A DNA stretch of 64,000 nt from Distichodus sexfasciatus. Taxonomy: Eukaryota > Chordata > Actinopteri > Characiformes > Distichodontidae. The translations under genes and the position numbers were made by a program. Under the pieces are notes generated by a model. That model had not been told where the DNA came from, made no database searches, and saw nothing but the letters and a program-made list of their open reading frames with translations. Positions 20,160-30,600 of this stretch are shown one piece after another. The DNA lies in assembly GCA_032718565.1 (NCBI GenBank), contig JAVGVS010000285.1:249404-313403 (forward strand), in the 5' to 3' direction. Each line of letters opens with the position of its first letter. Position 1 is the stretch's first letter.

Positions 20160-22647
20160 TTAACTCAAGCAGCTCACCGAAGGTTTTACAGGCAAAATCT
20201 TCACCGTACAGTTTTTACAGCCGACTGATAGACATGGTAGAACTCTCTCTGTAAACCTGTGCATAACCGTGTGCAAGGTTATGTTAGTGACAGGGTTGGA
20301 GAAGGTCAGAATCCCTAAATCGTAATCCAGATAAACTCGAATCCTCTTCAGTTTCTCCATCATGGTGAAGCTCATGGCTGGCTGCGGCGAAGCCCCCATC
20401 GCGTACTGCCCATTGCAGTACCACATGCACCAAGCTCCGCTTCTTGAGTACACATCTCCTTTCCTCCCTGCAGACTCTGCGATCACTCCCAAAACCCAGA
20501 TCTCACTGTCTCCCACCTCCACGTCCCAGGAGTATCTCCCTGCATGAAAGGCCTCGGAGCCCAGCACCCACTTTTGACAATCAAATCTCTCTGGAGTTTG
20601 TGGAAGTCGCTGCTCCTCGTCAATGAAACTCACACTGGTCAGGTCTCTGGACAGAATCAGATTAGGGTGGGCGGTGTTGGGGTCCAGAGTTATGGGTGCT
20701 GTAGATAGAAAAATGTCAAATTCATTCAGTTAAAACCTCACAAATCACAATCTATTTAATCTGACACACAGAGAACCACATACTGTACTGAACGTTCTCC
20801 AGCATCTTCTCCCAGACTCTGAACTTCAGGTTGTCCAGGTGCTTTGCCACTTGGACCAGAGCTCCGGACTGTAGCTCAGGTCTCTCTGGATCCTGAAGTG
20901 TGTAATGTGTTCTAAAAAGGCAGGCAGAATTCAGTAGAGCTGTGGGCTCTCTGGGATAGAAGAATGTCAGAACGTAAAAGAACAAAGGATGACACTCACC
21001 TTTCCATGATGACCGTATAGTTCTAAAGAAAGGAGGAAATAGTTTGATTAATGATGTTGCCTTGACACTGAGAGAAAACATCACCTTAACTAAAAGTAAA
21101 GATTTTTTACAGAGAAACTTCTCATTACAAGAAATTCAGTATTAAAAGTTTTTTATCAGTTACTTAAAAGTCTAAAGGTGGCAATACCATCTCTTAAGTA
21201 TGGAATTAAAAATCTAATTGAAATGTGTTTTTCTGTTACTGTAGACCAGGGGTAGACAATTATAAGGCACAATACGCAATAAATAACGTTTATTGTCCAT
21301 TTTATGAACTTAAGTACAACTTCTATCAAAAATCCTCACTTGAATAAATGTCATGTCATCAACAGCCATTTGTTGTTCTATGGCTCTGATCGTAGATGAA
21401 AGCGATGAGATCTCTCTACTCATCTTCCCAATCTTCTCCCTCATTGCCCTACTCTTTTGCTCCTCTTCCACCCTCAGGGCAGCAATCCTGGCGGATTCTT
21501 CAGTGTTGAGAAACTGGCGAAGCTTCTCAAACTCCTCTTTAATTTGGCTTTCTGTGAGCTGTACCTGCCTCTGGAAGGGTGGAGGAATGTCAAGAAATAT
21601 GACTGATTATATAATGCCATATGATGTCCGAATCATAACCTCAGAATCTCTTCTAATTTTTACCTTTATATGCTCCACTGTTTGGTCCAAGTTGAGTTTA
21701 AAGTCTGTAAGCAACTTCAGTTTGTCCTGTAGGGGCTCCAGTTGAGTCTTGAGGTTGTGCTGCAATCAACAGACAGACACATTCTTCTTTTCTATGCATA
21801 AGGGTATACAATCTCATACTTTGTTTTGGATTTTAACTAACAACACTGACTTTTAACCTAAACCAGGTATTATGTGAACAATATAGTAGTTATTTTATTC
21901 AGTTTTACCCCAGAATGATTTGTTAAATCAAGTCAAATTGTTCAAGTCAAATGAGATCCTCAATGGCAAAATTGGCAAAACACAAACATGCTTTTTTGAA
22001 ATATTTGTTTTGTAATTTATTATAAGCATTGTTGACAAAAGATCAACCTAGATATTGTTGTTTATGAGTAATTATTGGTGTATGAATAGTCATTTATTCA
22101 TTTCTAAATTCTGATACTATCCTCTCCAGAGCGGTTCATTAATATCCATTTCAACTACTTTTTAAAAACACATAATTACAAATATATTATGAATTTAAAT
22201 ATATAATTTGTAACATTTTACATTTTTTTAATCGATAGCTCACAAGAGTCAGCTTATCACACAAGTTACTTCTTGTGACTTTTCAGTTTGTCTTTTGGAT
22301 AACACAACACGACATTATCCTACCTTAAAGTCGAGCGCTACTTCTTGAAGAGGACGGAACCGATGGTTAGCATGCACCTTAGAATCCCGGCAAACCAAAC
22401 AAACTGGCTGTTGGTCTTCTAGACAGAAGAGTTTTAATTTCTCACTGTGCACACTGCAGACTGTTACAATCTCAGAGACAGTTTTCAGACGTCTCCCTTC
22501 TTTCCAACCCTCGTTCTGAAAGTTCACATTAGGATTAGGTAAAGAATCCATTGAAGACTCTTCTTGGACAACTGAAAATTCTTTGGATGCTTTGGCCTTC
22601 AAGACAGGACAGGTTAAATCATCCTCTGGAGAATATGTAGAAGTCAT
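20160..22647 (-). CDS. TRIM protein without a RING: B-box, coiled coil, PRY-SPRY
   Basis: Six exons on the minus strand: 22647-22324, 21759-21664, 21570-21340, 21022-21000, 20911-20784 and 20698-20160. Junctions are in phase and the total is 446 aa. The 96-, 231- and 23-bp exons are the hallmark TRIM coiled-coil arrangement. B-box 2 ligands are C64, H67, C75, C83, C86, H92 and H95. The coiled coil spans about 109-217. PRY-SPRY covers about 268-446, with LDP (272-274), WDVE and LDYD motifs. It resembles the fish TRIM35-like/zinc-binding protein A33 family. The N-terminus begins like their RING (EDDLTCPV) but then passes directly to linker sequence, so all RING zinc ligands except the first Cys are missing. 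Autonomous E3 ligase activity is therefore unlikely. It could act by oligomerising with or competing against RING-bearing relatives. An antiviral or immune role is inferred from family and from the neighbouring tasl. Confidence 0.88.
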
Positions 22648-25600
22648 TTTAGTATTTAGAATTTAAGATTTTAAAAACCCCACTGCTCGCAGTGCAGATA
22701 AATCAACCTCTTGCTAGACTATAAACTAAAACTCTGGCTATAATTCCTTCACTACAATATCGGACTTTGGACTTTTTCAACTTCATTGCAGCGTCGGTAC
22801 AAGGTGATACAGAGATAATGATTGATGGATTTGACTTTGTTCCGCTTTTTTTTTAAGGTTTCAAATAGGGGTTTGGGTAAAACATTTACTTTAAAATCAT
22901 AAAGACAAAGAGGCGGTAAAGCTAATGTGACAAAGTCTTGAATTGGACATATTGTTCTTCACACTTCGTTCATCGCTGTTTAACTGTACCTGGCCAAGCA
23001 CTTTTGCAACTTATATATATATTTGATTTCAGATTAGAACTTTGTTATTGTGATAAAAGAGTTTTGTTTCGAGTTTTCAAATAATCTGACAGCTACTATA
23101 GTTTAACCATTATTATACAGCTTGATAAAATAAACATATAATACTGCATAGAGGTTGATGCTAAGTTCCCATTGTCAAACTTTGACTTTGAGTCATTTTG
23201 AAGTTTGACTTTGAAACCCTTATGAACAGTTTTGTGTTTTTGTCTATAAAATTCATGTCCAGCCCTGTGTTGTAATCTGATTCCTGGCCGGGACGTAGAA
23301 CTGGTTTTGAATATAAACCAAAATGAACTTTAACCCTGGATGCTGTTTGATTAAAATCTTTCGATTTCTCATCATAGAAGCTCTCCCATTCTAAAGAAAC
23401 AGTTTTACAGTTACAAGGTACTGAGCTTGTAAAATCTCTTTTATAACTTGTAAATGAAGATTCCCTCCCAACTCAACTCATCTGTGTAGTAAAACGACAC
23501 TGCCATCTCTCGTGGTGTAGGTTTCAATGTCAACATGGGAGTTTAGATATGAATATATTAAGTGAATATCATTTTGTACACAGACGAAGTTAACGGCGTC
23601 TCAAACACACTGTTTTTTGGGGAATTGAGAAGTATAGTGCAACCATCAAAATACTAGGATACATTTTTCGCAGGCAGCTTTGAACTCAAAACTCTAAACA
23701 GAGTCCTGATGCTAATTTTGCTAAACAATGTTCATAGCTTGTCTACGGTAACTTGTGTTAACTTGTGCAGTGTTATTTGAACATCAAGTGCTAATGGACA
23801 TGAGCCATGTTTAGAGCTAAAAAACCACAACGGTCTCAATAGACGTAATTTGGTTGGTTCCGCAGGGGGTTACAAAGCTGAAATCTAATTGGTTGCTTGC
23901 GTCTAACACCGTCAGCCAATCAGCGCGTTCTGTCCGAAGTAGTGTATTTTTCGTAAGCACTGTTGGGGGCAGAAAGAGAAATTAAATTGCGATGGAATGA
24001 ATATTACTAAAAAATGGTTATAATTTCAGTGTGGTTTAATAAAGGTCTAGAAGACCAATATGAACAACTGGTCTTTGCAGATTTGGGACAAAAATTTGGC
24101 GCCTGAGAAGTTTAAACAAAGAGACACGAGGTGAAGTACAAACCTTAGATTAACTATGAAATTTTCATTCATTCATTCATTCATTCTCTGAACCGCTTAA
24201 TCCCTAATCGTGAAACGGGCTAATATCCACTGTGCTATAAACCATTTTAGTACCTTTAGTTTGGAGAGCCACTGCATAACCTTTATTTCATTAATAAAAT
24301 GTCATATACACTTAGAACTTTAGAACTTCAACGTTACAATCGCATTAAAATGGTGCAACAATGCAATGGCGTGTTCCAAAACCATCAATTTTGCAATCAA
24401 CCTTGTTTGTGTGAGTAGTGAGCATTTTTGGAATTGTTTCCAATATGACGTTTGGGAGATGCAGTTCACCTGTCCCTCAGGTAGATGCAAGTGTGTCTTT
24501 TTTTTTAAAGACTTTCTCTCCAAAGACAGCACTCAGGATTCCATTTACAGCATTTGCCAGATGCTCTGCTGATCAGCTCTGCTGATTTTTGCATGCAGTC
24601 GCATAACTTATCTGCTGTGTACTCTTATCACACATATATTCCCTAGAAATAGTTGCAGTTATTACCTCATTTGAGTTTTCTTAAAATTAGTATTGCATCT
24701 GTAATTGTTAATTGACTCCTTTTTGTGTCTGTGCTTGCAAAAATATCCATAATTGTAGGGCATTTAATTTGTATGCACACACTAATTTGTATGTTATGTT
24801 TTCTGTAAACAGGGACACAGTTTCTCTTTTTAATTTGGACTTTGGGAACTGGGTAATTGCTTCACATCTGTGCCTTACCTTTACTTGTCACTAGAGGACA
24901 CCGTCTACTAAGCTGTGTTTTTACTGCTCCTTCTCACACGAGTCTAATTTGATTTAATGTATTTAGTTTACATGGTTTTACTTTTTTGTGAGTGTGTTTA
25001 ATCTGTGCATTTCTGAGCTGGATTTATTTGATGACTTTCTTTTCAACCTTAAATGTTTTCTGTACCTTGATTAAGGCATTTTTATAATATTATTGTGACA
25101 GGTCTATTTTTTTCCCCCCTCTGTGGTTCAGAGCTTAATTACATTTTATTTGAATATTTTATGACCTTTGATTTTCCACATGCTATATAGGCTCGTTAAT
25201 GGGCAAATGCATTTTTAATAAAATGAGAGATTTTGAGAGCAATTGCAGAAATTAAACACATCAGTTGAAATTAAACACATCCAAGCATTGTGTTTAGTCA
25301 TGATCTAGATTTTTATTATAATAGATATTACTAGGACTTCAGCAAGCCACAGTCCAGTCAGGTTTTCATTTTACTTGTTCCATTAACCAGAAAAAGTATG
25401 AACCTGCAGTGGAGTTTAATGGATGCAAACAAAACAAATTCTGCTACAGATTTGAAATCATTATTGGTTCTCCTGGTTTCTATTTCAATGTATATTTAAT
25501 ACTCCATTTCTAGTTTAAAGTGTATATTTAATGCTCCATTTCTTGTTTAAAGCGTATATTTTATATTCTATTTATATATTGTTTGTTCTATATGCCCTAT

Positions 25601-27170
25601 TAGTTTTTTGTTCCCTGTTTCTTGCTGCGCTGTGAAAACTGGAGCCGCGTCGTCTCGTCTCCGTATATCTGTACAATCTATAGCAGAGATGACAAAGTTT
25701 ACTTTGACTTTGACTAACTAAACGGATAAAACCAAAACCTGGCCGGATAACAATTTGCGGAAGCTAGATTTTCACATCTCTGACTCAGTACTGTTGACTC
25801 GGACTCCAGCATTAAGACGAAATCAGTTAAAGTGCGGGGAATGAATTCTAATTTATAGAGGTTACATAAATCAAGACGCTTAGCATAAAAGCTTCTGGAG
25901 AATCGTATAGAGCTGCCAACCTTTTATGTGTGTTAGTACTTTCATCCTGAAGAGGGCACCATGCTCTCGGGGAGTTTGCAGGCCTGAACTCAGTCACCTC
26001 TCTCCTGAATGGATTTGGCTGTGGGTGTGTGAGATTTTTTTCCCCCTTCTCTTCGCGGCAATTCTTTTTATAATCCTCCAGATGCCAGTTTGGTGTGTTT
26101 TATCTGTTTAATAGCGCTTCACTGCTACAACCCATAAAACCTGCTTTTTATTGTGACACGAGCCACATTGTTTGGGGAATTGACCCTGTCTCGTTAATGA
26201 ACAGCCGCGAATTTGCGCCTGCCGGATGTCTTCTGGGGTACAGTGACAGATTTCTCCAATATGTGAAATTATCTTTACGACAGTGACTTGGCTGACGGTG
26301 GAAGCGTGGGGTGGGTCGGGGAAATATGGCTGGAGGTTAAAATCGATACAAGCTTTTTCGACTATTATCGTAAAAACGCGGCGCCGCGTTTAGGACCTGG
26401 CGCCGTTTGAAAGCGGCGAAGGCAGAAAGCAGGGAATTTTTGTATTGAAAATGTGAATATAAGAAAGGCACAGCTGTCTTGGCTCAATTCCCCACAGCAT
26501 TGTGCCCGAGCGTCTGTCCTGCTCTGCCCTGTCCTCTGGATGTCTGAGATTCAGTGTCTCTGGGTCTTTGTAGCCAGTTTCGAGACTGACCTTGAGAGGG
26601 GAGCCACAATTCATGTCAACAGAGGCCCTCGTCTTCTCTCTCTCTCGCTCTTTCTCTCTTTCTTTTTCCACCTCCTCCCAAGTCCAGAGTAAGGCTGCGG
26701 CTATCGATTGGCTTAGTAGTCAGGTATTCTGGTATTTTATTACCATTAAAATGGTAAATATTGGCGCAGATAATCGCTCCACCATGTAGTGTCCATGACA
26801 ACATCACGTGAATGTGACTTTCACAAATCAACTGCATCATTACATTTTCAGTCGTTACTTTATTGAGCAAAACATAGCTTACTTAAGGACATCATAAGTA
26901 GTCACAATATTGATTTATGTTCTTAATTAGCCATTACAGGTAGCCATAATTAACGTACATTCATTACTATCCTCAACTAGCAATCAGAGTGATTAACGAT
27001 ATTAAATGTCAGGGTTGAAGTTACGTCATGTTGGCTCTGCTTTGAGTGTAGACTGGCAGTTTTCTACTGAGATGCTTAAGCACTGATGTTGCTTCTGCGG
27101 CTTTCTCTGGCCTCTCTCTTCACGTCTTCGTTTGGTGTTGTGACCAGAAGTCTTAGTGCTAGTATACCCA
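22648..27170. other. Gene-free region upstream of the TRIM gene
   Basis: AT-rich DNA with no supported exon. It contains a (TTCA)n run at about 24160-24185, followed by 'ctctgaaccgcttaatccct', which marks a common fish interspersed repeat. A LINE-tail-like piece at about 25600-25715 ends in 'actttgactttgacta'. ORFs at 25926-26111 and 26390-26692 are short and unrecognised. Confidence 0.55.
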
Positions 27171-27179
27171 TCTACCTTA

Positions 27180-27590
27180 CAGGTCATAGGTTCAAATCCA
27201 GTTTTATCCTGCCTCCAGCACCACCACCATTGGGAGCCTGTATAAGGTTTGTAACCCCAGGTTGCTCTGTCCAGTTGCAGTCCTGGAGGGCTGGTATCCT
27301 GGAGGTTTTCCATCATATTTGATTTCAAAACATTGACACCTTGTCTCAGGTAGAAGCTCACCTGAAGTGACTCACCAGATATGACGGAAATCCTCCTGGG
27401 AGAGCATCTAATAAAGTCTGATCTCAAATTATTTGGTGATGACTTCCTGGTCTGAGAGCCTGAAACTTTGTGGTGATGACCATAAGATTGGGGTTTGAAT
27501 CCCCAACGAGTCCACCATTTGTTCCCTTCACCATGACCCTTGATCCCTAAGTTGCTGCATGGAGACAGTTTCAGCAATTAGGAAAGTTGG
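27180..27590 (+). repeat. tRNA-derived SINE copies, diverged
   Basis: Two decayed heads occur, with B-box-like 'ataggttcaaatcc' near 27185 and 'ggggtttgaatccccaac' near 27492. Each is followed by 'aggttgctctgtccagttgc' or 'ccctaagttgctgcatggag'-type tail words. The 183-codon ORF on the opposite strand (27026-27577) is a by-product of these repeats. Confidence 0.55.
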
Positions 27591-27599
27591 TCTGTTAGG

Positions 27600-27800
27600 G
27601 GTGGTGGTGGTCTAGTGGGAAGGATCCTCGAATCTGGATCAAGAGGTTGTGGGTTTGAATCCAACCTCCAGCACTACCACCAGTTGGGGCCCTGAGCAAG
27701 ACCCTTAACCCCAAGTTGCTCTCGGGGAATCAATGAAATTGGGAAAGTGAAAGTCGCTTTGGATAAGAGGATCAGCTAAATGCCATTACTGTATTTGACT
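27600..27800 (+). repeat. tRNA-derived SINE with LINE-like tail, nearly complete
   Basis: Head 'gtggtggtctagtgggaagg' (A-box region), B box 'gtgggtttgaatccaac', body 'ctgagcaagacccttaaccc', and tail 'gtcgctttggataagaggat' plus 'cagctaaatgcc'. That tail is shared with fish L2/CR1-type LINEs that mobilise such SINEs. It serves as the reference copy for the 'gagcaagaccctta' family, with copies at 34.7-36.4, 36.8 and 60.2 kb. Confidence 0.8.
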
Positions 27801-28109
27801 AAAATTCTATGTTGGCTCAAATCCGAGACAAGCCTAAAAATAGCCTGAACAGACTCTTAACCCTAAGATGCTTGAGCAAGACTGTCCGTGTAATTAGGAA
27901 TAATTAACAGTAATCATTATCAGACTTCGTTTCAGTCATTTCATCCCTAATCCAGAACTTTTCACCCGACTTTCATGTTGCGATACATCTTTCTGCCACT
28001 CACCAGCCCTCCTACTTAACTTCCTTTTAGGGCATCATTTCACTCAAGTGCGTGTGTGGTGTGCTAGGTTAGGAGAAAAAAAATTAAAGCAAAATATCAA
28101 AGTCTTTTT

Positions 28110-28320
28110 GCATGCTGCAAGGCTCGCGCCGCGAAGTCGATCCCACGAATTTCTGAGGAAGCACAAGGTTGCGCAGCTCGCGTAATTTGAGCGAGGTTAG
28201 AGGCCCGGCAGCGCCGAGCGAAGCCTCGAAATGGGGATCGACTGCGAGAGCCGAGACTCTGACGCTCCTAATAAATCTTTAACGTCCGATTTTTGTATCG
28301 GACGAGCATTTACAAGTAAC
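28110..28320. other. Non-repetitive CpG-rich block, candidate regulatory element
   Basis: Unlike its AT-rich surroundings, this block is dense in CpG with no stop-free coding signal. It ends in a short hairpin (GTCCGAT/ATCGGAC around 28286-28302). It may be a conserved noncoding element. Conservation could not be tested. Confidence 0.3.
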
Positions 28321-30040
28321 CTCTGTGATCATCCTTAAATCCTATTTGCATCTTATTAATTTTTCCCTATGATATCCAGGACATTATGGTGGTAAACCTC
28401 CACGGTCAAAAAAAAAAGAGAGAGAGAAACGCAGTTCTCCTCCAGCCATGATTTCTTATTTAGTTAATTATGCATCCGAGATCTCAGGGATTGTGAAGTC
28501 TCGGAGCTCTCCCACCGGAGCGGCGTTCCAGACTATGCTATGCTAACAAACACACAAGGCGCGGATGACGGCTCTGAATAAAAAAGTGGGATAACGCTCC
28601 TTTATACGTTATTATTCAAAGCAAGAAGAGAGAGATGGGGAATGACAATCACAATTAATTATGGATTACTACCATAGATGGTTTGAGGTTAAACATCCAG
28701 TTTTATGGCTCCGTCATCTTTTCTAAATGCCGTCGTAAATTCTCATTCTCTTAAACAGATGATAAAAAAAAATGAGGCTATAATATTTCAGAAGGCGAGG
28801 AGGGGAGAGGGGCTCTTATCGCCTGACGTGAGCGTCTTAGCCTTTCCGGGGATGAGACGGGGACTGTGAGGGGGAGAGGAGGGGGAAGGATTTTAACTGT
28901 ATCTTTCAATCGCTACTGAACTATCGCGTTCTTTAAGCCAGACACGCTCTATCTCTCGCTCCCTCTCTTGCTCTCATTTCAGCTTCGCCTCTCAGAGTCT
29001 CGCACAGTCAGTCTTTCCTTCTCTCTCTGTCTTCCCTCTCTTATTTCAGCACCAGTCTCCCAGATAGAGCGAAAGCTGCGGCTTTATTGATGCGTGGGCT
29101 CAAACGCAGCCTCACCGACGGCTCGGCGGGACTCTTCTCGCTTTTTTTCCACGTTGTGATGTTCCTTATAACAGACGACATCAGAGGTGCAGCAGCAGTT
29201 GCGGGATGAGACGCTGCTCTCCGTGAGGGAATTGGTTCTGGCCATTTTTTATTTAGTTTGGATCAGGAATGAAGCAGGGAAACGTCTTCGCCCGTCTGAC
29301 GTGTTCGCCCAGCGACTCAACACCTCGGCGCAACCTCTGCCGCCTCGTCTAAAACTGCAAAATCGCACAGATCGAGATGACGCCTGTTCAGAAGCGTCGG
29401 ATGACCCCAGTCATGTTGAATTTGTCTTACCCCCCCCTTTTCAAGACACCGCCTTCAAAGTAGCACAGTGTTCCTGGACCTTTCCTGACCTCACCTCTAA
29501 CGGCTGGTCCGTGTCGGAGAGACAGAGGGGGAAAAGCAAGGTGGTAGGCGTTTTAATAAGCCGGCAATAAAAAGCCTGTTGGCTAGGGAACTTTGACATC
29601 TCCATCTCCTTGTATGCTTCTCTCCAGCTGATTCTAATATCGCCGGTCACGACTGGTGGTTATAGCAGTGCTGGCGGAATGTGTTTGCGCGCTCCTAGGC
29701 TAGAGAGTTTGGGGGAGGATAGCTATAACCGCAGCAATAACCCACGGCCCCACACTCTGGAGCAGGAGAGCGGCTCAGCCGTAAACAGCGGCGCCGGCGT
29801 CGAAAGTTTCTATTTTTGCCGGCGCTCAGGAGGAAGGAGGCGATGGAAATGCGATCTCTGCATAATGCATGGCCCCCGCGGAGCAGCGGTGGGGGCGTTA
29901 CACAACCAGGTGCTCTCACCAGACTCATAGAGCAGTGGAGCGACATAGTCATTGGCTCACCAATCCAACTTCTGCAAGCCTTGTACAGATACTGTAACAT
30001 CATGACCGAATGCCAATTCGATACCAGTGACTGGGATCAT
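28321..30040. other. Gene-free region, GA/CT-rich stretches
   Basis: Contains purine-rich DNA (28795-28890) and CT-rich DNA (28940-29045), and a 127-codon plus-strand ORF (29187-29570) without recognisable domains or splice partners. No gene supported. Confidence 0.5.
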
Positions 30041-30089
30041 ACTTTTATTCAGAGCAGTGGAAGTGAAAAAGTTAGGGAATTTTATTGTG

Positions 30090-30600
30090 GCCATAAGGTT
30101 GTTTGGTTTAAGTCCTGGGCCAGTAAAGGTACCACTAAGATAACCCTGAGCAGCCTTAATAGTGCTTGGGGATGGTACCTTGGTCCCTGGGTGCAACCAA
30201 AACTGCTCAGGCTCAGGATGCTTGGGGATGGTACCCAAGTACTGCTCCCTGGGTGTTACCAAAGCTACCCTGGTTATTGGTTTAAGTCCCAGCCCAGTAA
30301 AGGTATCACTAAGGCAACCCTGAGCAGCCTTAATAGTGCTTGGGGATGGTACCTTGCTCCCTGGGTGCAACCAAAACTGCTCAGGCTCAGGATGCTTGGG
30401 GATACCACTAAGGTACCACTAAGATAACCCTGAGCAGCTTTGGTAGAGCCCAAAGAGCAGTGTTTGGGGGCAGTAACTTGCTCACAAGTCCCTCAGTCGC
30501 ACCCTTACCGGTCCGACTTGAACCGCTGACCTTCGGATTACGGGAATCCTCAATCGTTACGCTACCGACTGGCCCAACTGTTTAAAACTGCGTTTACGTC
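30090..30600 (+). repeat. SINE cluster with a 174-bp tandem duplication
   Basis: The words 'cagtaaaggtaccactaaga', 'accctgagcagccttaatag', 'gtgcttggggatggtacctt' and 'caaccaaaactgctcaggct' occur twice in the same order, starting near 30105 and 30279 (period 174 bp). The second copy is followed by a decayed reverse-oriented head ('gacttgaaccgctgaccttc'). The ORFs on both strands (29816-30427, 29957-30370) come from this repeat. Confidence 0.75.

Noticed and set aside
27026..27577. 183-codon minus-strand ORF
   Set aside because: It runs through several SINE copies; its sequence is translated repeat.
27600..27680. tRNA-like sequence with A and B boxes
   Set aside because: It is the head of a SINE: it is followed by the SINE body and tail and shows no convincing tRNA cloverleaf. 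The same holds for the heads at 17.1, 35.7, 36.2, 59.5 and 61.96 kb.
29816..30427. 203-codon plus-strand ORF with internal repeats
   Set aside because: The repeats are the 174-bp SINE duplication, not protein repeats.
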